Source of the DNA: Mycolicibacterium holsaticum DSM 44478 = JCM 12374
Lineage (GTDB): Bacteria; Actinomycetota; Actinomycetes; Mycobacteriales; Mycobacteriaceae
Assembly: GCF_019645835.1 (NCBI RefSeq)
Contig: NZ_CP080998.1
Coordinates: forward strand, 4,774,001 to 4,838,000
Direction of reading: 5' to 3'
Length of the DNA stretch: 64,000 bases
The number at the start of each line of letters is the position of its first letter. Within the stretch, counting starts at the first letter, position 1. A model generated the notes under the pieces. That model saw nothing but the letters and a program-made list of their open reading frames with translations, was not told the origin of the DNA and did not search any database. This document shows positions 8,904 to 18,176 of the stretch, piece after piece. Made by a program: the position numbers and the translations under genes.

Positions 8904-9821
8904 GTGTCCGATTCCGGTCGCATCGAGGCCGAACAGCTGGCGGGGCCGTCGACGCCCTCGGCGCAGCGGGCTGCCGGTGAGGCCAGCGCCGAGGCGGCCG
9001 TCACGGAGTTGGCCGCCGAGGAGGTGTCCGCTCCGCCGCCCCCGCCGCCGGATCTGACCGCCGCGGCGTTCTTCGACGTCGACAACACGTTGGTGCACGG
9101 ATCCTCGCTGGTGCACTTCGCCCGCGGGCTGGCCGCACGCAAATACTTCACCTACGGCGATGTCGCGAAGTTCATCTACGCGCAGGCCAAATTCCAGCTC
9201 ATCGGCCGGGAGAACAGCGACGACGTCGCCGAGGGCAAACGCAAGGCGCTGGCGTTCATCGAGGGCCGGTCGACCGCCGAGCTGGAGGCGCTGGGCGAGG
9301 AGATCTACGACGAGATCATCGCCGACAAGATCTGGCCGGGCACCCGCGCGCTGGCCCAGATGCACCTCGACGCCGGCCAGCAGGTGTGGCTGGTCACCGC
9401 GACGCCCTACGAGCTGGCCGCCACGATCGCGCGCAGGCTGGGCCTGACCGGGGCGCTGGGCACCGTCGCCGAATCCGTCGACGGCGTGTTCACCGGTCGG
9501 CTCGTCGGCGACATCCTGCACGGCACCGGCAAGGCGCACGCGGTGCGGTCGCTGGCCATCCGCGAGGGGCTCAACCTCAAACGCTGCACGGCCTATTCGG
9601 ACAGCTTCAACGACGTGCCGATGCTGTCGCTGGTCGGCACGGCCGTGGCCATCAACCCCGACGGCGACCTGCGTGAGCTCGCCCGCGAGCGCGGCTGGGA
9701 GATCCGCGATTTCCGCACCGCGCGCAAGGCTGCACGCATCGGGGTGCCCTCGGCGCTGGCCCTCGGCGCGGTCGGCGGTGCGCTGGCGGCCGTGGCGTCG
9801 CGCCGCCAGGACGCCAAGTAG
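8904..9821 (+). CDS. serB1: HAD-superfamily phosphatase, SerB1-like
   Basis: 305 residues from GTG 8904. After a Pro/Ala/Glu-rich N-terminal extension of about 50 residues comes a HAD-IB hydrolase core: motif [15 protein letters not shown] with the nucleophile Asp, motif [11 protein letters not shown], and motif [14 protein letters not shown]. The C-terminus has one hydrophobic helix ([17 protein letters not shown]). It matches the class annotated as SerB1 in mycobacteria; whether it truly dephosphorylates phosphoserine is not established by sequence, since HAD-IB members act on several phosphomonoesters. Confidence 0.85.
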   Translation: MSDSGRIEAEQLAGPSTPSAQRAAGEASAEAAVTELAAEEVSAPPPPPPDLTAAAFFDVDNTLVHGSSLVHFARGLAARKYFTYGDVAKFIYAQAKFQLIGRENSDDVAEGKRKALAFIEGRSTAELEALGEEIYDEIIADKIWPGTRALAQMHLDAGQQVWLVTATPYELAATIARRLGLTGALGTVAESVDGVFTGRLVGDILHGTGKAHAVRSLAIREGLNLKRCTAYSDSFNDVPMLSLVGTAVAINPDGDLRELARERGWEIRDFRTARKAARIGVPSALALGAVGGALAAVASRRQDAK

Positions 9822-9895
9822 CGGGCCGGAACCGGGGTCCGGTGCCGGCGCGCTGATAGGCTCGCGCCGCCGAAACCGAAAGAAGAGATCGCGTC

Positions 9896-10432
9896 ATGGC
9901 CATTGCCGAAAACATCATCGGAACCCACTACCGCTACCCGGATTACTTCGAGGTGGGCCGGGAGAAGATCCGTGAGTTCGCCAAGGCGGTCAAGGACGAA
10001 CATCCCGCGCACTACTCGGAGGAAGCGGCCAAGGAGTGCGGTTACGACGGGCTGATCGCGTCGCTGACGTTTCTGGCGGTGGCCGGCCGGCGGGTGCAGC
10101 TGGAGATCTTCAACCAGTTCGACGTGCCGATCAACATGGAGCGGGTGCTGCACCGCGATCAGAAGCTGACCTTTCACCGCCCCATCGTGGCCGGTGACAG
10201 GCTGTACTTCGACTCCTATCTGGATTCGGTCACCGAGTCGCACGGCGCCGTGGTCACCGAGGTCCGCGGCGAGGTGACCGACGCCGACGGCAAGCCGGTG
10301 ATCACCAGTGTCGTCACCGTGATGGGTGAGGCCGCCTCGGACACCGAGGCCGACGAGGTCACCGCGCAGATCGCCGCGGCCCGCGATGAGGCGATCAAGC
10401 AGATGATCGCCAAACAGAGCGCGAAGGGCTAG
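9896..10432 (+). CDS. hadD: FAS-II (3R)-hydroxyacyl-ACP dehydratase-like subunit, HadD type
   Basis: 178 residues of MaoC/hot-dog type, beginning [25 protein letters not shown]. The fold carries the HadA-like substrate loop [20 protein letters not shown] and the strand [16 protein letters not shown], but not a full hydratase-2 D-x4-H motif, as in non-catalytic HadA/HadC-type partners. It lies where M. tuberculosis has Rv0504c (HadD), implicated in making long keto- and alpha-mycolates. It follows serB1 by 74 bases. Assignment rests on synteny plus the HadA-like sequence. Confidence 0.8.
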   Translation: MAIAENIIGTHYRYPDYFEVGREKIREFAKAVKDEHPAHYSEEAAKECGYDGLIASLTFLAVAGRRVQLEIFNQFDVPINMERVLHRDQKLTFHRPIVAGDRLYFDSYLDSVTESHGAVVTEVRGEVTDADGKPVITSVVTVMGEAASDTEADEVTAQIAAARDEAIKQMIAKQSAKG

Positions 10433-10492
10433 CGATCCGTTGAAGGGCCGCGTACGGCGCACCGGAAGTGTGCGACGACTGGCCGCTCGGCG

Positions 10493-11560
10493 CTAACCGA
10501 GAAACATGTTCCTGCGGTTGGCCAGCAGCTGATACAGGGTCTGCTGGATGGTCTCGCGCACGTGGTCGGTCAGCTCGAAGGTGACCATCGGATCGTCGGC
10601 GGCCGACTCGTCGTATTCGGCGGTCTCGATCGGCTCACCGAATTGGATGTGCCACTTCGACGGCAACGGCACCAGCCCGGCGGGCCCGGCCAGCGGGAAC
10701 AGCGGCGTGATCGGGAAGTACGGCAGCCCCAGCAGGCGGGCCAGCAGCTTGACGTCGGCGATCATCGGATAGATCTCCTCGGATCCGACGATCGAGCAGG
10801 GCACGATGGGCGCCTTGGCGCGCAGTGCGGCCGACACGAACCCGCCGCGGCCGAACCGCTGCAGTTTGTAACGGTCCTTGAAGTGCTTGCCGAGGCCCTT
10901 GTAGCCCTCCGGGAACACCGCGGTCAGCTCACCGGCCGCCAGCAGCCGGTCCGCGTCGGCGGTGCACGCCAGGGTGTGGCCGGCCTTGCGCGCGGCGTGG
11001 CCGAGCACCGGCAGGTCGAACACCATATCGGCGGCCAGCAGGCGCAGATCGCGGTGCGTCGGGTGGTGATCGTGCACCGCCACCGACGCCATCAACCCGT
11101 CGAACGGCAGCACACCCGCATGGTTGGCGACCACCAGCGCCGCTCCCGAGGTCGGCAGGTTTTCGATCCCGCTGACTTCAACCCTGAACCAGGACTTGAA
11201 GAACACCCGCATCAACGGCAGAAAGAGGGCGTCGTTGAGATGTGAGTCGAATCCGAACTCGTCGACCGGGTAGTCACCGGTCATCCGCTTGCGGATGAAC
11301 TCAGCGACCGCAGCGATGCGTTTGGCGAGTTCGTTGGGGGTCTGCTCGGGGTCCGTGCCGGCGGCGACGCCGCGGTGTTCGTCGATCTCGTGGATGACGG
11401 CGGCGATCTGTTCGGCCGACGCGCCGCCCGGCGGGTCGGAGAGCACCGAGGGATGTCGGCGACGCGCGCTCTCGGCACGCGCGGCGGTGCGCCGCTGAGC
11501 CGCTGCACGACTCGAGTTCTTATGCAGCGGAATGACTTTCGCCTTCGGCTCGCCCGCCAC
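10493..11560 (-). CDS. PlsC-type lysophospholipid acyltransferase (Rv0502-like)
   Basis: 355 residues from GTG 11560. A basic, Ala/Arg-rich N-terminal tail of about 45 residues precedes the acyltransferase domain: block I is VVANHAGVLPFDGLM (NHxxxxxD catalytic pair), block III is AVFPEGYKGLGKHF. The family transfers acyl groups to glycerophospholipids or related acceptors at the membrane. It is last in a leftward cluster with the epimerase-like gene and bS22, convergent with hadD across a 60-base gap that contains only a small imperfect inverted repeat. Confidence 0.88.
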   Translation of the reverse strand: MAGEPKAKVIPLHKNSSRAAAQRRTAARAESARRRHPSVLSDPPGGASAEQIAAVIHEIDEHRGVAAGTDPEQTPNELAKRIAAVAEFIRKRMTGDYPVDEFGFDSHLNDALFLPLMRVFFKSWFRVEVSGIENLPTSGAALVVANHAGVLPFDGLMASVAVHDHHPTHRDLRLLAADMVFDLPVLGHAARKAGHTLACTADADRLLAAGELTAVFPEGYKGLGKHFKDRYKLQRFGRGGFVSAALRAKAPIVPCSIVGSEEIYPMIADVKLLARLLGLPYFPITPLFPLAGPAGLVPLPSKWHIQFGEPIETAEYDESAADDPMVTFELTDHVRETIQQTLYQLLANRRNMFLG

Positions 11561-11597
11561 GCTCGTTACCTTCTCCCGCCGGATGTAAAGTTCGCGT

Positions 11598-12692
11598 CTA
11601 CCTTCCCCACCGTTGAGCCGCAGCCACGGCCCTACTCTCCATTGAGCGTACCCAGCCAGGGTCGATGATCGGAGTCAAGCCGCGACCCCGGACATAGTCG
11701 TCAAAGGCCTCCGCGGTGGTCCACTTAGGGCTGTAGCCGAGGTCATTTCGCATCCGCGAGGTGTCCATGACCCTGCCGTAGCTCAAGTAATCCAACTGCT
11801 CGCGATCAAGCTCAGTGTAGCGAGTTGCGCGCCATACCGAATCCACGACGGCCAGCGCCGACCGCGGCAGCGCCAGCGGTATGCGCCCGGCCCGCCGGAT
11901 CGCCTGGCTCATCATGATGATCCCGGAGGCGCCGATGTTGAACGTGCCCGGTTTGCCTGCCATCGTCGCCCGCTCCAGCGCACCGAGCGCGTCCTGTTCG
12001 TGCAGCAGCTGCAACCGGGCGTCGTGGCCGGCCACCGTCGGTACCACCGGCCCGGCCAGGTAGCGCGACAGCGCGGTGTCCATCGCCGGTCCGATCATGT
12101 TGGCCAGCCGCAGAATCGTGACGGTGATGTCGGCTCTGCGCCGGCCCAGGCCGCGGGCATAGCCCTCGATGTCGATGCTGTCGCGGGCGAAGCCGTCGCG
12201 CGGTGGGCGCCGGGCGCTGGTGTCCTCGGTGAACATCACCGGGTCGTGTGCGCTGGCTCCGTACACCTCAGATGTCGACTTGACGATCACGCGGCGCAGC
12301 GACGGCGCCTTCTGGCAGGCGGCGAACAGCTGGATGGCACCCATCACGTTGAGCTCTTTGAGCGTGGCCCGCCCACCCGAGCGCGGGGCGTACGACGCGG
12401 CCGCGGCGTGCACCACGGTATCGACGTCACCGTTGCGGATCACCTTGGCGATGAACGGGTTTCGGATGTCGGCGCGGACGAACTCCGCGCGGCCCATGCG
12501 GCGCAGCAGGTCCTTGCTCGGCGCGATCGCATCGACGGCGATGACATGGTCGATCAACGGGTTCTGCGCCAGCCGGGCGGTGAGATACCCGCCCAGGAAC
12601 CGGCACGCCCCGGTGACCAACACGACCTTCGGATAGTGCGCGCTCTCGCGCGACTCAGGCCCGTCGGCGCGCCCGCGACCCTCGGAATCCAT
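11598..12692 (-). CDS. galE2: NAD-dependent epimerase/dehydratase-like protein (Rv0501, GalE2-type)
   Basis: 364 residues with a Rossmann fold of the extended SDR type: VVLVTGACRFLGGYLTARLA, then DIRNPFIAKVIRNGDVDTVVHAAA and STSEVYGA. Two features are odd. The dinucleotide loop reads TGACRFLGG, with Arg where the middle Gly of GxxGxxG is expected. The region where YxxxK should occur reads SIDIEGYARGLGRRR, without the catalytic lysine. The protein may bind nucleotide without classical epimerase chemistry, so the GalE name should be treated as a family label only. It lies 31 bases after bS22. Confidence 0.82.
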   Translation of the reverse strand: MDSEGRGRADGPESRESAHYPKVVLVTGACRFLGGYLTARLAQNPLIDHVIAVDAIAPSKDLLRRMGRAEFVRADIRNPFIAKVIRNGDVDTVVHAAAASYAPRSGGRATLKELNVMGAIQLFAACQKAPSLRRVIVKSTSEVYGASAHDPVMFTEDTSARRPPRDGFARDSIDIEGYARGLGRRRADITVTILRLANMIGPAMDTALSRYLAGPVVPTVAGHDARLQLLHEQDALGALERATMAGKPGTFNIGASGIIMMSQAIRRAGRIPLALPRSALAVVDSVWRATRYTELDREQLDYLSYGRVMDTSRMRNDLGYSPKWTTAEAFDDYVRGRGLTPIIDPGWVRSMESRAVAAAQRWGR

Positions 12693-12723
12693 ATCCGGTC
12701 AGCCTAGCGACCGCGGACGAAAG

Positions 12724-12825
12724 TTACTTGCCGAGCTTTCTGCGCTGGACCCGGGTACGACGAAGCAGCTTACGGTGCTTCTTCTTCGACATCCGCTTGC
12801 GTCGCTTCTTGATGACTGAACCCAT
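12724..12825 (-). CDS. Ribosomal protein bS22 (33-residue, AURKAIP1/COX24-type)
   Basis: A gene of only 33 codons: [20 protein letters not shown] then [13 protein letters not shown]. More than half the residues are Lys or Arg, and the [14 protein letters not shown] core is the signature of the AURKAIP1/COX24 domain, known from mycobacterial ribosome structures as bS22 of the small subunit. A ribosome-binding site CGGAG lies just upstream, and a TATAGGT-like -10 box on the same strand sits about 20 bases before the start. It lies between the HTH protein and the epimerase-like gene. Confidence 0.93.
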
Positions 12826-12989
12826 GAACTCCGAAGTCTCCGCTACCTATAGCAATTGCTTGACCCGGCCACCTTACCGGCACGACCTCGGTGAACGGAA
12901 AACGGCTCTGCTGGCGGGCAGAATGCGCACGCCCATCGGGCAGCGTCGGACGCCGCATGCGTGATGTGCGCGCCTCGCCGGAGAAACCC

Positions 12990-13253
12990 CTAGCCGGCGT
13001 CGAAGTACGAGCTCTCCAACATGTCGTGGACCGCCTTGGCATGCACCCGGAACGAGCGGCCGACCCGCACGGCGGGCAGCTCTCCGTTGTGCACCAGCCG
13101 GTACACCGTCATCTTGCTGACCCTCATCAGGCTGGCCACTTCGGCGACGGTGAGAAATTGAGCTCGTGGCGGCTGGCCGTCGGTGGAGCCGGTATCACGT
13201 GCCGACTTGCCACTAGCCGAATCCCGCGCCGATGGCCCGTTCATAGACGTCAT
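12990..13253 (-). CDS. Excisionase-like helix-turn-helix DNA-binding protein (Rv0500A-like)
   Basis: 87 residues from ATG 13253. A polar N-terminal stretch is followed by an excisionase/MerR-like winged helix: QFLTVAEVASLMRVSKMTVYR then LVHNGELPAVRVGRSFRVHAKAV. Despite the name the family is chromosomal and conserved in mycobacteria, where it probably acts as a small transcription factor. A start at 13244 is an alternative. It is followed by bS22 after 164 bases, in which only a promoter for bS22 is suspected. Confidence 0.85.
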   Translation of the reverse strand: MTSMNGPSARDSASGKSARDTGSTDGQPPRAQFLTVAEVASLMRVSKMTVYRLVHNGELPAVRVGRSFRVHAKAVHDMLESSYFDAG

Positions 13254-13339
13254 CGCAACCCAATCATTCAGGCACAGGCGGCTCCAGCGGCTTCCCCACC
13301 GCTGGCACCCCAACCCGTGCTTACAAGGAGGAGAATAGC

Positions 13340-13375
13340 GTGGCTTGTGGGGTTACTGCGACGGGTGTGGGTTAA
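13340..13375 (+). CDS. Possible 11-codon small ORF with strong ribosome-binding site
   Basis: On the + strand, opposite to its neighbours, AAGGAGGAGA (13325-13334) is followed five bases later by GTG and then ten codons to TAA (VACGVTATGVG). The Shine-Dalgarno match is among the best in the window, but so short a frame can arise by chance and no conservation can be checked here. It lies in the 141-base gap between proC and the HTH gene. Confidence 0.25.
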   Translation: MACGVTATGVG

Positions 13376-13394
13376 TCGGCCCGAATTAATTGAA

Positions 13395-14279
13395 TTACTG
13401 AGATGTAATTCCTAGCTGCTCAGAGCGTGTTTTGGCGGCTTCGACGGCGTTGGCCACCGCTGCCCGCAAACCGCCCTTTTCGAGTTCACGCAGACCAGCC
13501 GCGGTGGTACCGCCGGGCGAGGTAACGGTCGCGCGCAACTGGGCTGCGGAGGTGTCCGCGGCCGCGCTCGCGGGTGCGCCGGCGCCCGCCTGGCTCTGGT
13601 CGAGCCGATCCAGCAACATCGCGGCCGACCCGGCCATGGTCTGCACCACCAGTTCGGTGGCCACCGCGCGCGTCAACCCCGCGTTGACCCCGGCGTCCAC
13701 CAACGCCTCGACCATCAGGAAAAAGTAGGCCGGGCCCGAACCCGACAGCGCGGTGACGGCGTCCAGTTGCGTCTCCGGCACGGTCAACACGCCGCCGACC
13801 GCGTCGAAGATCGCCGACACCTCCTTGAGGTGCTCGGCCGTGGCGAACCGGCCCGGCGCCAACGCGCTGACGCCTCCGCCGACCACGACCGGCGCGTTGG
13901 GCATCACCCGGATCACCGGCGCGCCTGCGGGCAGCTTGTTCTCGAAGAAGGCCGTCGTCACCCCCGCCGCGACGGTGACGAAAACCTGTTCGGCGGTGTC
14001 ACTTTCGGCCTGCGCCGCGGCCTCGGCGATCTCACCGACCAGGCCCTCGACGTCGAACGGCTTGACCGCGACGATCACATACGTCGCGGTGTCGACGGCA
14101 TCAGCGACCGACGTCACCAACACCGAGTGCTTCTCGGCGAGGTACTTCGCGCGCTGGGGGTCCTTCTCGGCGACCACCAGATCCCTGACCTGTCGTCCGG
14201 CGCGCAGCAGCCCGGACAGCAGCGCCTCACCCATGCCTCCGCCACCGACGATCGCGATTCTGGCCATGCCGGAAAGCAT
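13395..14279 (-). CDS. proC: Pyrroline-5-carboxylate reductase
   Basis: Last step of proline synthesis, NAD(P)H reduction of pyrroline-5-carboxylate. 294 residues from ATG 14279 (MLSGMARIAIVGGGGMGEAL); a start at the second Met (14267) is equally plausible. The Rossmann loop is IVGGGGMGEALLSGLL; the C-terminal dimer region has the family motif AVTALSGSGPAYFFLMVEAL and the late TVTSPGGTTAAGLRELEKGG. Length is as expected. It follows the thioesterase by 17 bases. Confidence 0.96.
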   Translation of the reverse strand: MLSGMARIAIVGGGGMGEALLSGLLRAGRQVRDLVVAEKDPQRAKYLAEKHSVLVTSVADAVDTATYVIVAVKPFDVEGLVGEIAEAAAQAESDTAEQVFVTVAAGVTTAFFENKLPAGAPVIRVMPNAPVVVGGGVSALAPGRFATAEHLKEVSAIFDAVGGVLTVPETQLDAVTALSGSGPAYFFLMVEALVDAGVNAGLTRAVATELVVQTMAGSAAMLLDRLDQSQAGAGAPASAAADTSAAQLRATVTSPGGTTAAGLRELEKGGLRAAVANAVEAAKTRSEQLGITSQ

Positions 14280-14296
14280 TGCAGATGCCCGTCGGG

Positions 14297-15106
14297 CTAT
14301 TCGCTCGGCACCAGCGCGAGTTGACGGCTCTGCACCACGATGTGGCCCTCGCAGTCGACGACGATGTGGTCTTCGTCGAACCAGTCCTGCCCGATCTGCA
14401 CCGTCGTGCACAGCACCCGCAGCCAGCCGTCGGCGGGCAACGCACGCAGATAGGCCGTCAACTGCACCGTCGGCGCCCACCCGAACCGGTTGACGCCGAA
14501 CGTCACCGGGGCCGACACGTCACCGCACAGCAGGGCGAACAACACATCGGGCGCGGTGTCCTTGGGCCGCACCCAGTACTCGATGACCGGCGGGCCGCCG
14601 TCGGTGCGCGGGGCGAAGCTGGTCAGCGCCGGGCGGATGTCGCAGCCCCGCGCCAGGTGCACGACATCGGCCATGGGATGGCCCGGGCCGATCGGCTCCA
14701 GCCCCGGCGGCGGCTCGGGCTGCATCAACGGGATGACGGGATTCACCGACAACAGCGGAGCCACGTGGTGCTCGGGTTCGCCCAGCGTCACCGCGGCGCG
14801 CACCGCTGTGCGCTCGCCCTGGTTGAGTTCGACGTCGATCAGGCTGACCCGCCGGCCCCGTTTGCGCACGGTCGTGACCAGCCGCAGCGGCCCGGGGTCG
14901 GGCGCCCACAGGAAGTTGCCCGAGACCGCGATCGGCTCGACGTCGCCCCCGTGCTCGGTGCGCGCGGCGTTCGCGCACAACGCCAGCATCGCGCCGCCGT
15001 GCACCTTCGGCCCGATCGTCCAGTGCTCGTTGAGCTCACCGTCGTACACGCCGTCACCGGCCTCGGTGAGCGCCATCGCATCGGTGAACAGGGTGGAGCC
15101 AGCCAT
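14297..15106 (-). CDS. Acyl-CoA thioesterase-like double hot-dog protein (Rv0499-like)
   Basis: 269 residues in two hot-dog halves. The first half has NEHWTIGPKVHGGAMLALCANAA and GNFLWAPDPGPLRL, as in TesB-like/4HBT_3 thioesterases; the second has RFGWAPTVQLTAYLRALPADGW and DCEGHIVVQSRQLALV. It probably hydrolyses an acyl-CoA of unknown chain length in the cytoplasm. It lies 28 bases after the sugar-isomerase-like gene and just ahead of proC in a leftward run of genes. Confidence 0.82.
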   Translation of the reverse strand: MAGSTLFTDAMALTEAGDGVYDGELNEHWTIGPKVHGGAMLALCANAARTEHGGDVEPIAVSGNFLWAPDPGPLRLVTTVRKRGRRVSLIDVELNQGERTAVRAAVTLGEPEHHVAPLLSVNPVIPLMQPEPPPGLEPIGPGHPMADVVHLARGCDIRPALTSFAPRTDGGPPVIEYWVRPKDTAPDVLFALLCGDVSAPVTFGVNRFGWAPTVQLTAYLRALPADGWLRVLCTTVQIGQDWFDEDHIVVDCEGHIVVQSRQLALVPSE

Positions 15107-15134
15107 CAGCGGTTTTCCTCCGTCAGCGGGAATG

Positions 15135-15980
15135 TCAGCGCAGCAGGTGTGCGCGGGCGAACTGCAGCGACTCCGTCAGCAGCGCCTCACGTTCGGCAGC
15201 GGTCCGCGCGCCCGAGGTGGTCACCTCAAGGATCACATGCCCGGAAAAGTCACTGGCCGCCAGCATCTCGCAGATCTCGGCCGTGGGCTGGGTGCCGTGG
15301 CCGGGCACCAGATGCTCGTCGGTGGAGGCGCCGCTGCCGTCGCACAGGTGCAGATGCACCAACCCGTCCCCCATCCGGCGGGCCATGTCGACCGCGTCGG
15401 TGCCCGCGGTCGCGGTGTGGGACAGATCGAGCGTGTAGTGCGCGTGGTTGCCGTCCAGCGGGTCGTAGGACGGGGCGAACGCCGAGATGCCGGGTCCGGG
15501 CTTGCCCCCGCGTTTGCGCATCCGCTCGATCGACGTCTGCCCCGCGCCGAAGAACCGGTCGGCGCGGAACGGGAACATGTTCTCCACCGCGACCATCACG
15601 TGGCTGGACGCCTCGAGCTCGGCGACCTGTTCACTGAACCCCTCGGCGTAGCGGCGCTGCCAGCGAAACGGCGGATGCACGACGACCGTCTCGGCGCCCA
15701 GTTCCTCGGCGGCGCGCACGCTGCGTTCCAGTTTGGGGATGGGGTTGGCGCCCCACACCCGCTGCGAGATCAGCAGGCACGGCGCGTGCACCGACAGCAC
15801 CGGCACCCCGTAGCGCTGCGACAGCTTGGCGATGGCTTCAATGTCTTGGCTGACCGTTTCCGCCCACACCATCAACTCCACACCGTCGTAGCCAAGGCGT
15901 GCGGCGTACTCGAACGCGGCCTCGGTTCTCAGCGGATAGACCGAGGCCGTCGACAGACCGACCTTGATGGCAGGGCGCAC
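15135..15980 (-). CDS. Sugar phosphate isomerase/epimerase-like TIM barrel (Rv0498-like)
   Basis: 281 residues from GTG 15980. AP-endonuclease-2/xylose-isomerase-like TIM barrel: IKVGLSTASVYPLRTEAAFEY, GYDGVELMVWAETVSQD, VAVENMFP, YTLDLSHTATAGTD, LVHLHLCDGSG and a late GHVILEVTTS give the metal-ligand positions expected of the fold (Glu, His, Asp, Glu). The substrate is not predictable. It sits between the acidic membrane protein and the thioesterase. Confidence 0.82.
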   Translation of the reverse strand: MRPAIKVGLSTASVYPLRTEAAFEYAARLGYDGVELMVWAETVSQDIEAIAKLSQRYGVPVLSVHAPCLLISQRVWGANPIPKLERSVRAAEELGAETVVVHPPFRWQRRYAEGFSEQVAELEASSHVMVAVENMFPFRADRFFGAGQTSIERMRKRGGKPGPGISAFAPSYDPLDGNHAHYTLDLSHTATAGTDAVDMARRMGDGLVHLHLCDGSGASTDEHLVPGHGTQPTAEICEMLAASDFSGHVILEVTTSGARTAAEREALLTESLQFARAHLLR

Positions 15981-16007
15981 AGTGTTTATCGCGTTATCGG
16001 CCGGCGC

Positions 16008-17093
16008 CTAGCCCGACTGCAGCAGTGCCAGCGGGCCCAGCGTGACCAGCGCCCCGACGGCGACCGCGATCAGCGTGCTGCCGATGTCCTCGGTCTTGCG
16101 CACCACCCGCACGCCCACGACCAGGCCGAGGATCACCAGCACCGACAGCACCAGCGCGATGATGTTGTTCCACTTCCACAGCTGGTCGAACGCGATGAAC
16201 AGGCCCGCGCCGAACGCGACGGCGATGACGCACTGCCCGACCACCCAGGCCGCCCGCAGGATCGCGGACAGCCGTCCCGGCGCGGCGGTGTCGGCGTCCT
16301 CGTCGTGCTCCTCGAGGTCGATGTCCTCGGGCCCGGGATGCACGCCGCGGCGCGCCAGGTCGTCGGCGACCGTCTGGCCGCCGAACAGCGGTCCGTCGGT
16401 GGAGCGCAGGTACGACGGCAGCTCGTCACCGTCGGTGGCGTCCTCGGCGGCGTCGTCGACGTCGGTTTCGGCGAGGTCAGCGTCGTCCTCATCGGCGGGC
16501 GCGTCGGCCCAGTCGACGACCGGGTCGGGGCTCATCTGCTCGGCGCCCACCGCGGCGGCCGACGAGCGGCTCGACGCGTCGGAGGAGCGCAGGGGCGGCG
16601 CGAAGAAGTCCAGGTCGGGATCTTTTTCACGGTGTTCGATGTAGGCCGCGTAATCGGCCACCGCATCGGCGTAGTCGTCGTCGGTGTCCTCGGCGCTTTC
16701 GGTGTCGGCATCCTCGAGCGCCTCGGCGTCCTGGGGCTCGGCCTCGACGTCGTGTGCGTCGGTGTCGACCGCTGGCGCCTCCTCCTCGACGGGCGGTGCC
16801 TGCTCGGTCTCGACGTCTTGTGCCTCGGTCTCCACCGCGACGTCCTGGTCGACGGCACCGTTGGTCTCTACGGCCTCGGTCTCGGCCGGTGCCGGTCGGG
16901 TGCTCGTGGCGGTGTCGTCGGGGCGGATGATCGGGATCTCGCCGGTCAACTCGGCGACCGTGATCGAATCCGTGTCGCCGCGGCGCCGCCTGCGGCGGCC
17001 CCCAAGGGGCGGGGCACCGATGGTGCCGTTGCGCGCGAGCAACTCCGCCACCGAGATCGGTCGCGTGGTGCTGCTGTCTTCTGGTCCTGTCAT
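16008..17093 (-). CDS. Acidic, low-complexity protein with C-terminal membrane domain (Rv0497-like)
   Basis: 361 residues from ATG 17093 (MTGPEDSSTTRPISVAELLA). The N-terminal 30-50 residues form a conserved motif ISVAELLARNGTIGAPPLGGRRRRRRGD that recurs in mycobacterial envelope proteins. Residues about 60-270 are Asp/Glu/Ala/Thr-rich and disordered. The C-terminal 85 residues hold three transmembrane helices around LWKWNNIIALVLSVLVILGL. It lies 25 bases after the ppx-like gene. Function unknown. Confidence 0.8.
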   Translation of the reverse strand: MTGPEDSSTTRPISVAELLARNGTIGAPPLGGRRRRRRGDTDSITVAELTGEIPIIRPDDTATSTRPAPAETEAVETNGAVDQDVAVETEAQDVETEQAPPVEEEAPAVDTDAHDVEAEPQDAEALEDADTESAEDTDDDYADAVADYAAYIEHREKDPDLDFFAPPLRSSDASSRSSAAAVGAEQMSPDPVVDWADAPADEDDADLAETDVDDAAEDATDGDELPSYLRSTDGPLFGGQTVADDLARRGVHPGPEDIDLEEHDEDADTAAPGRLSAILRAAWVVGQCVIAVAFGAGLFIAFDQLWKWNNIIALVLSVLVILGLVVGVRVVRKTEDIGSTLIAVAVGALVTLGPLALLQSG

Positions 17094-17118
17094 CCTCTGT
17101 CGCCTCTGGGCCTCGTCA

Positions 17119-18144
17119 CTATCGTCCAGCATTGCGTGCGGACGTTTCCACCGAGACCGGATTGTCGGCATCGCCGACGGTCCTCGGATCGTCGGCGCCG
17201 CCGATAAAGCCGCTACCGTTGGCTTCGCTGTCGAGTTTCCGCAGAATCAGCCCTTCTCGCAACGCCCACGGGCAGATGTCCACGGTCTCCACGGCAAGCG
17301 CGTTCATGCTCGCCTCGGCCACCAACGCCCCGGCCACGATCTGCGGCGCCCGGTCGCTGCTCACCCCTTCCAACTCCGCTCGGTCAGCAGCGGTCATCCT
17401 AGAGATGAAAGCTATGAGCTGCCTAAGGCCGGTCGCGGTGAGGGTCCGTTTCACCCTCGGCCCTGCTCCTGAGGGTGCCGCGCCGGTCAGGCGGGCCAGC
17501 GAGCGAAACGTCTTGGAGGTGGCAACGGCCAGGTCGGGAGCGCCGGCCTTGAGCACCTCGGCACCGGCGTCGGCGAGTTCGGTGGCCAGCCAGTCGCGCA
17601 GCATCGCGACCCGGCGCCGACCCGGCGGGTCATCGGGCAGCCATTCGCGGGTCAGCCGGCCCGCGCCCAGCGGGAGCGACAGCGCCACTTCGGGTTCCTC
17701 GTCGACGCCGTTGCACAGCTCCAGCGAGCCGCCGCCGATGTCGATGTTGACGATGCGCCCGGCGCTCCAGCCGTACCAGCGGCGCACCGCCAGAAACGTC
17801 AGCCGGGACTCGTCGACCCCGCCGAGCACCTTGAGCTCCACCCCGGTCTCGGCGCGCACCCGCGTGAGCACCGCTTCGGAGTTGGTGGCGTCGCGCACCG
17901 CGGAGGTGGCGAACGCCATCAGCTCCGCGCACCCGGAGCTGGTGGCGATCCTGGCGAACTCGTCAACGGTGCGGACCAGCTTGTCGGCGCACCTCTTGGT
18001 CAGGTTGCCCGAGCTGTCCATCGCCTCGGCGAGCCGCAGCGACGCCTTGGTGGAGCTCATCGGCGTCGGATGGCCACCACGGCGCGCGTCCACCACCAGA
18101 AGGTGAACGGTATTGCTGCCCACGTCGAGCACGCCTAATCGCAC
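17119..18144 (-). CDS. ppx1: Exopolyphosphatase/pppGpp phosphatase family protein (Ppx1-like)
   Basis: 341 residues, acetate-kinase/HSP70 fold. Visible are [20 protein letters not shown] (phosphate 1), [17 protein letters not shown], and [14 protein letters not shown] (phosphate 2). The family cleaves terminal phosphates of polyphosphate; the mycobacterial short form lacks the C-terminal HD-like domain of E. coli Ppx, consistent with the length here. GTG start at 18144, 32 bases from the divergent Rv0495c-like gene. The tail of about 30 residues ([18 protein letters not shown]) looks unstructured. Confidence 0.92.
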   Translation of the reverse strand: MRLGVLDVGSNTVHLLVVDARRGGHPTPMSSTKASLRLAEAMDSSGNLTKRCADKLVRTVDEFARIATSSGCAELMAFATSAVRDATNSEAVLTRVRAETGVELKVLGGVDESRLTFLAVRRWYGWSAGRIVNIDIGGGSLELCNGVDEEPEVALSLPLGAGRLTREWLPDDPPGRRRVAMLRDWLATELADAGAEVLKAGAPDLAVATSKTFRSLARLTGAAPSGAGPRVKRTLTATGLRQLIAFISRMTAADRAELEGVSSDRAPQIVAGALVAEASMNALAVETVDICPWALREGLILRKLDSEANGSGFIGGADDPRTVGDADNPVSVETSARNAGR

Positions 18145-18176
18145 CCACCCAACTTAATCGGTCTACCGTTGAATAC

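Noticed and set aside
14490-17207. A 905-codon open frame on the + strand.
   Set aside because: It is antisense to proC-neighbouring thioesterase, isomerase and membrane protein genes, has low-complexity Arg/Gly/His composition and no domain; it is a GC-bias shadow.
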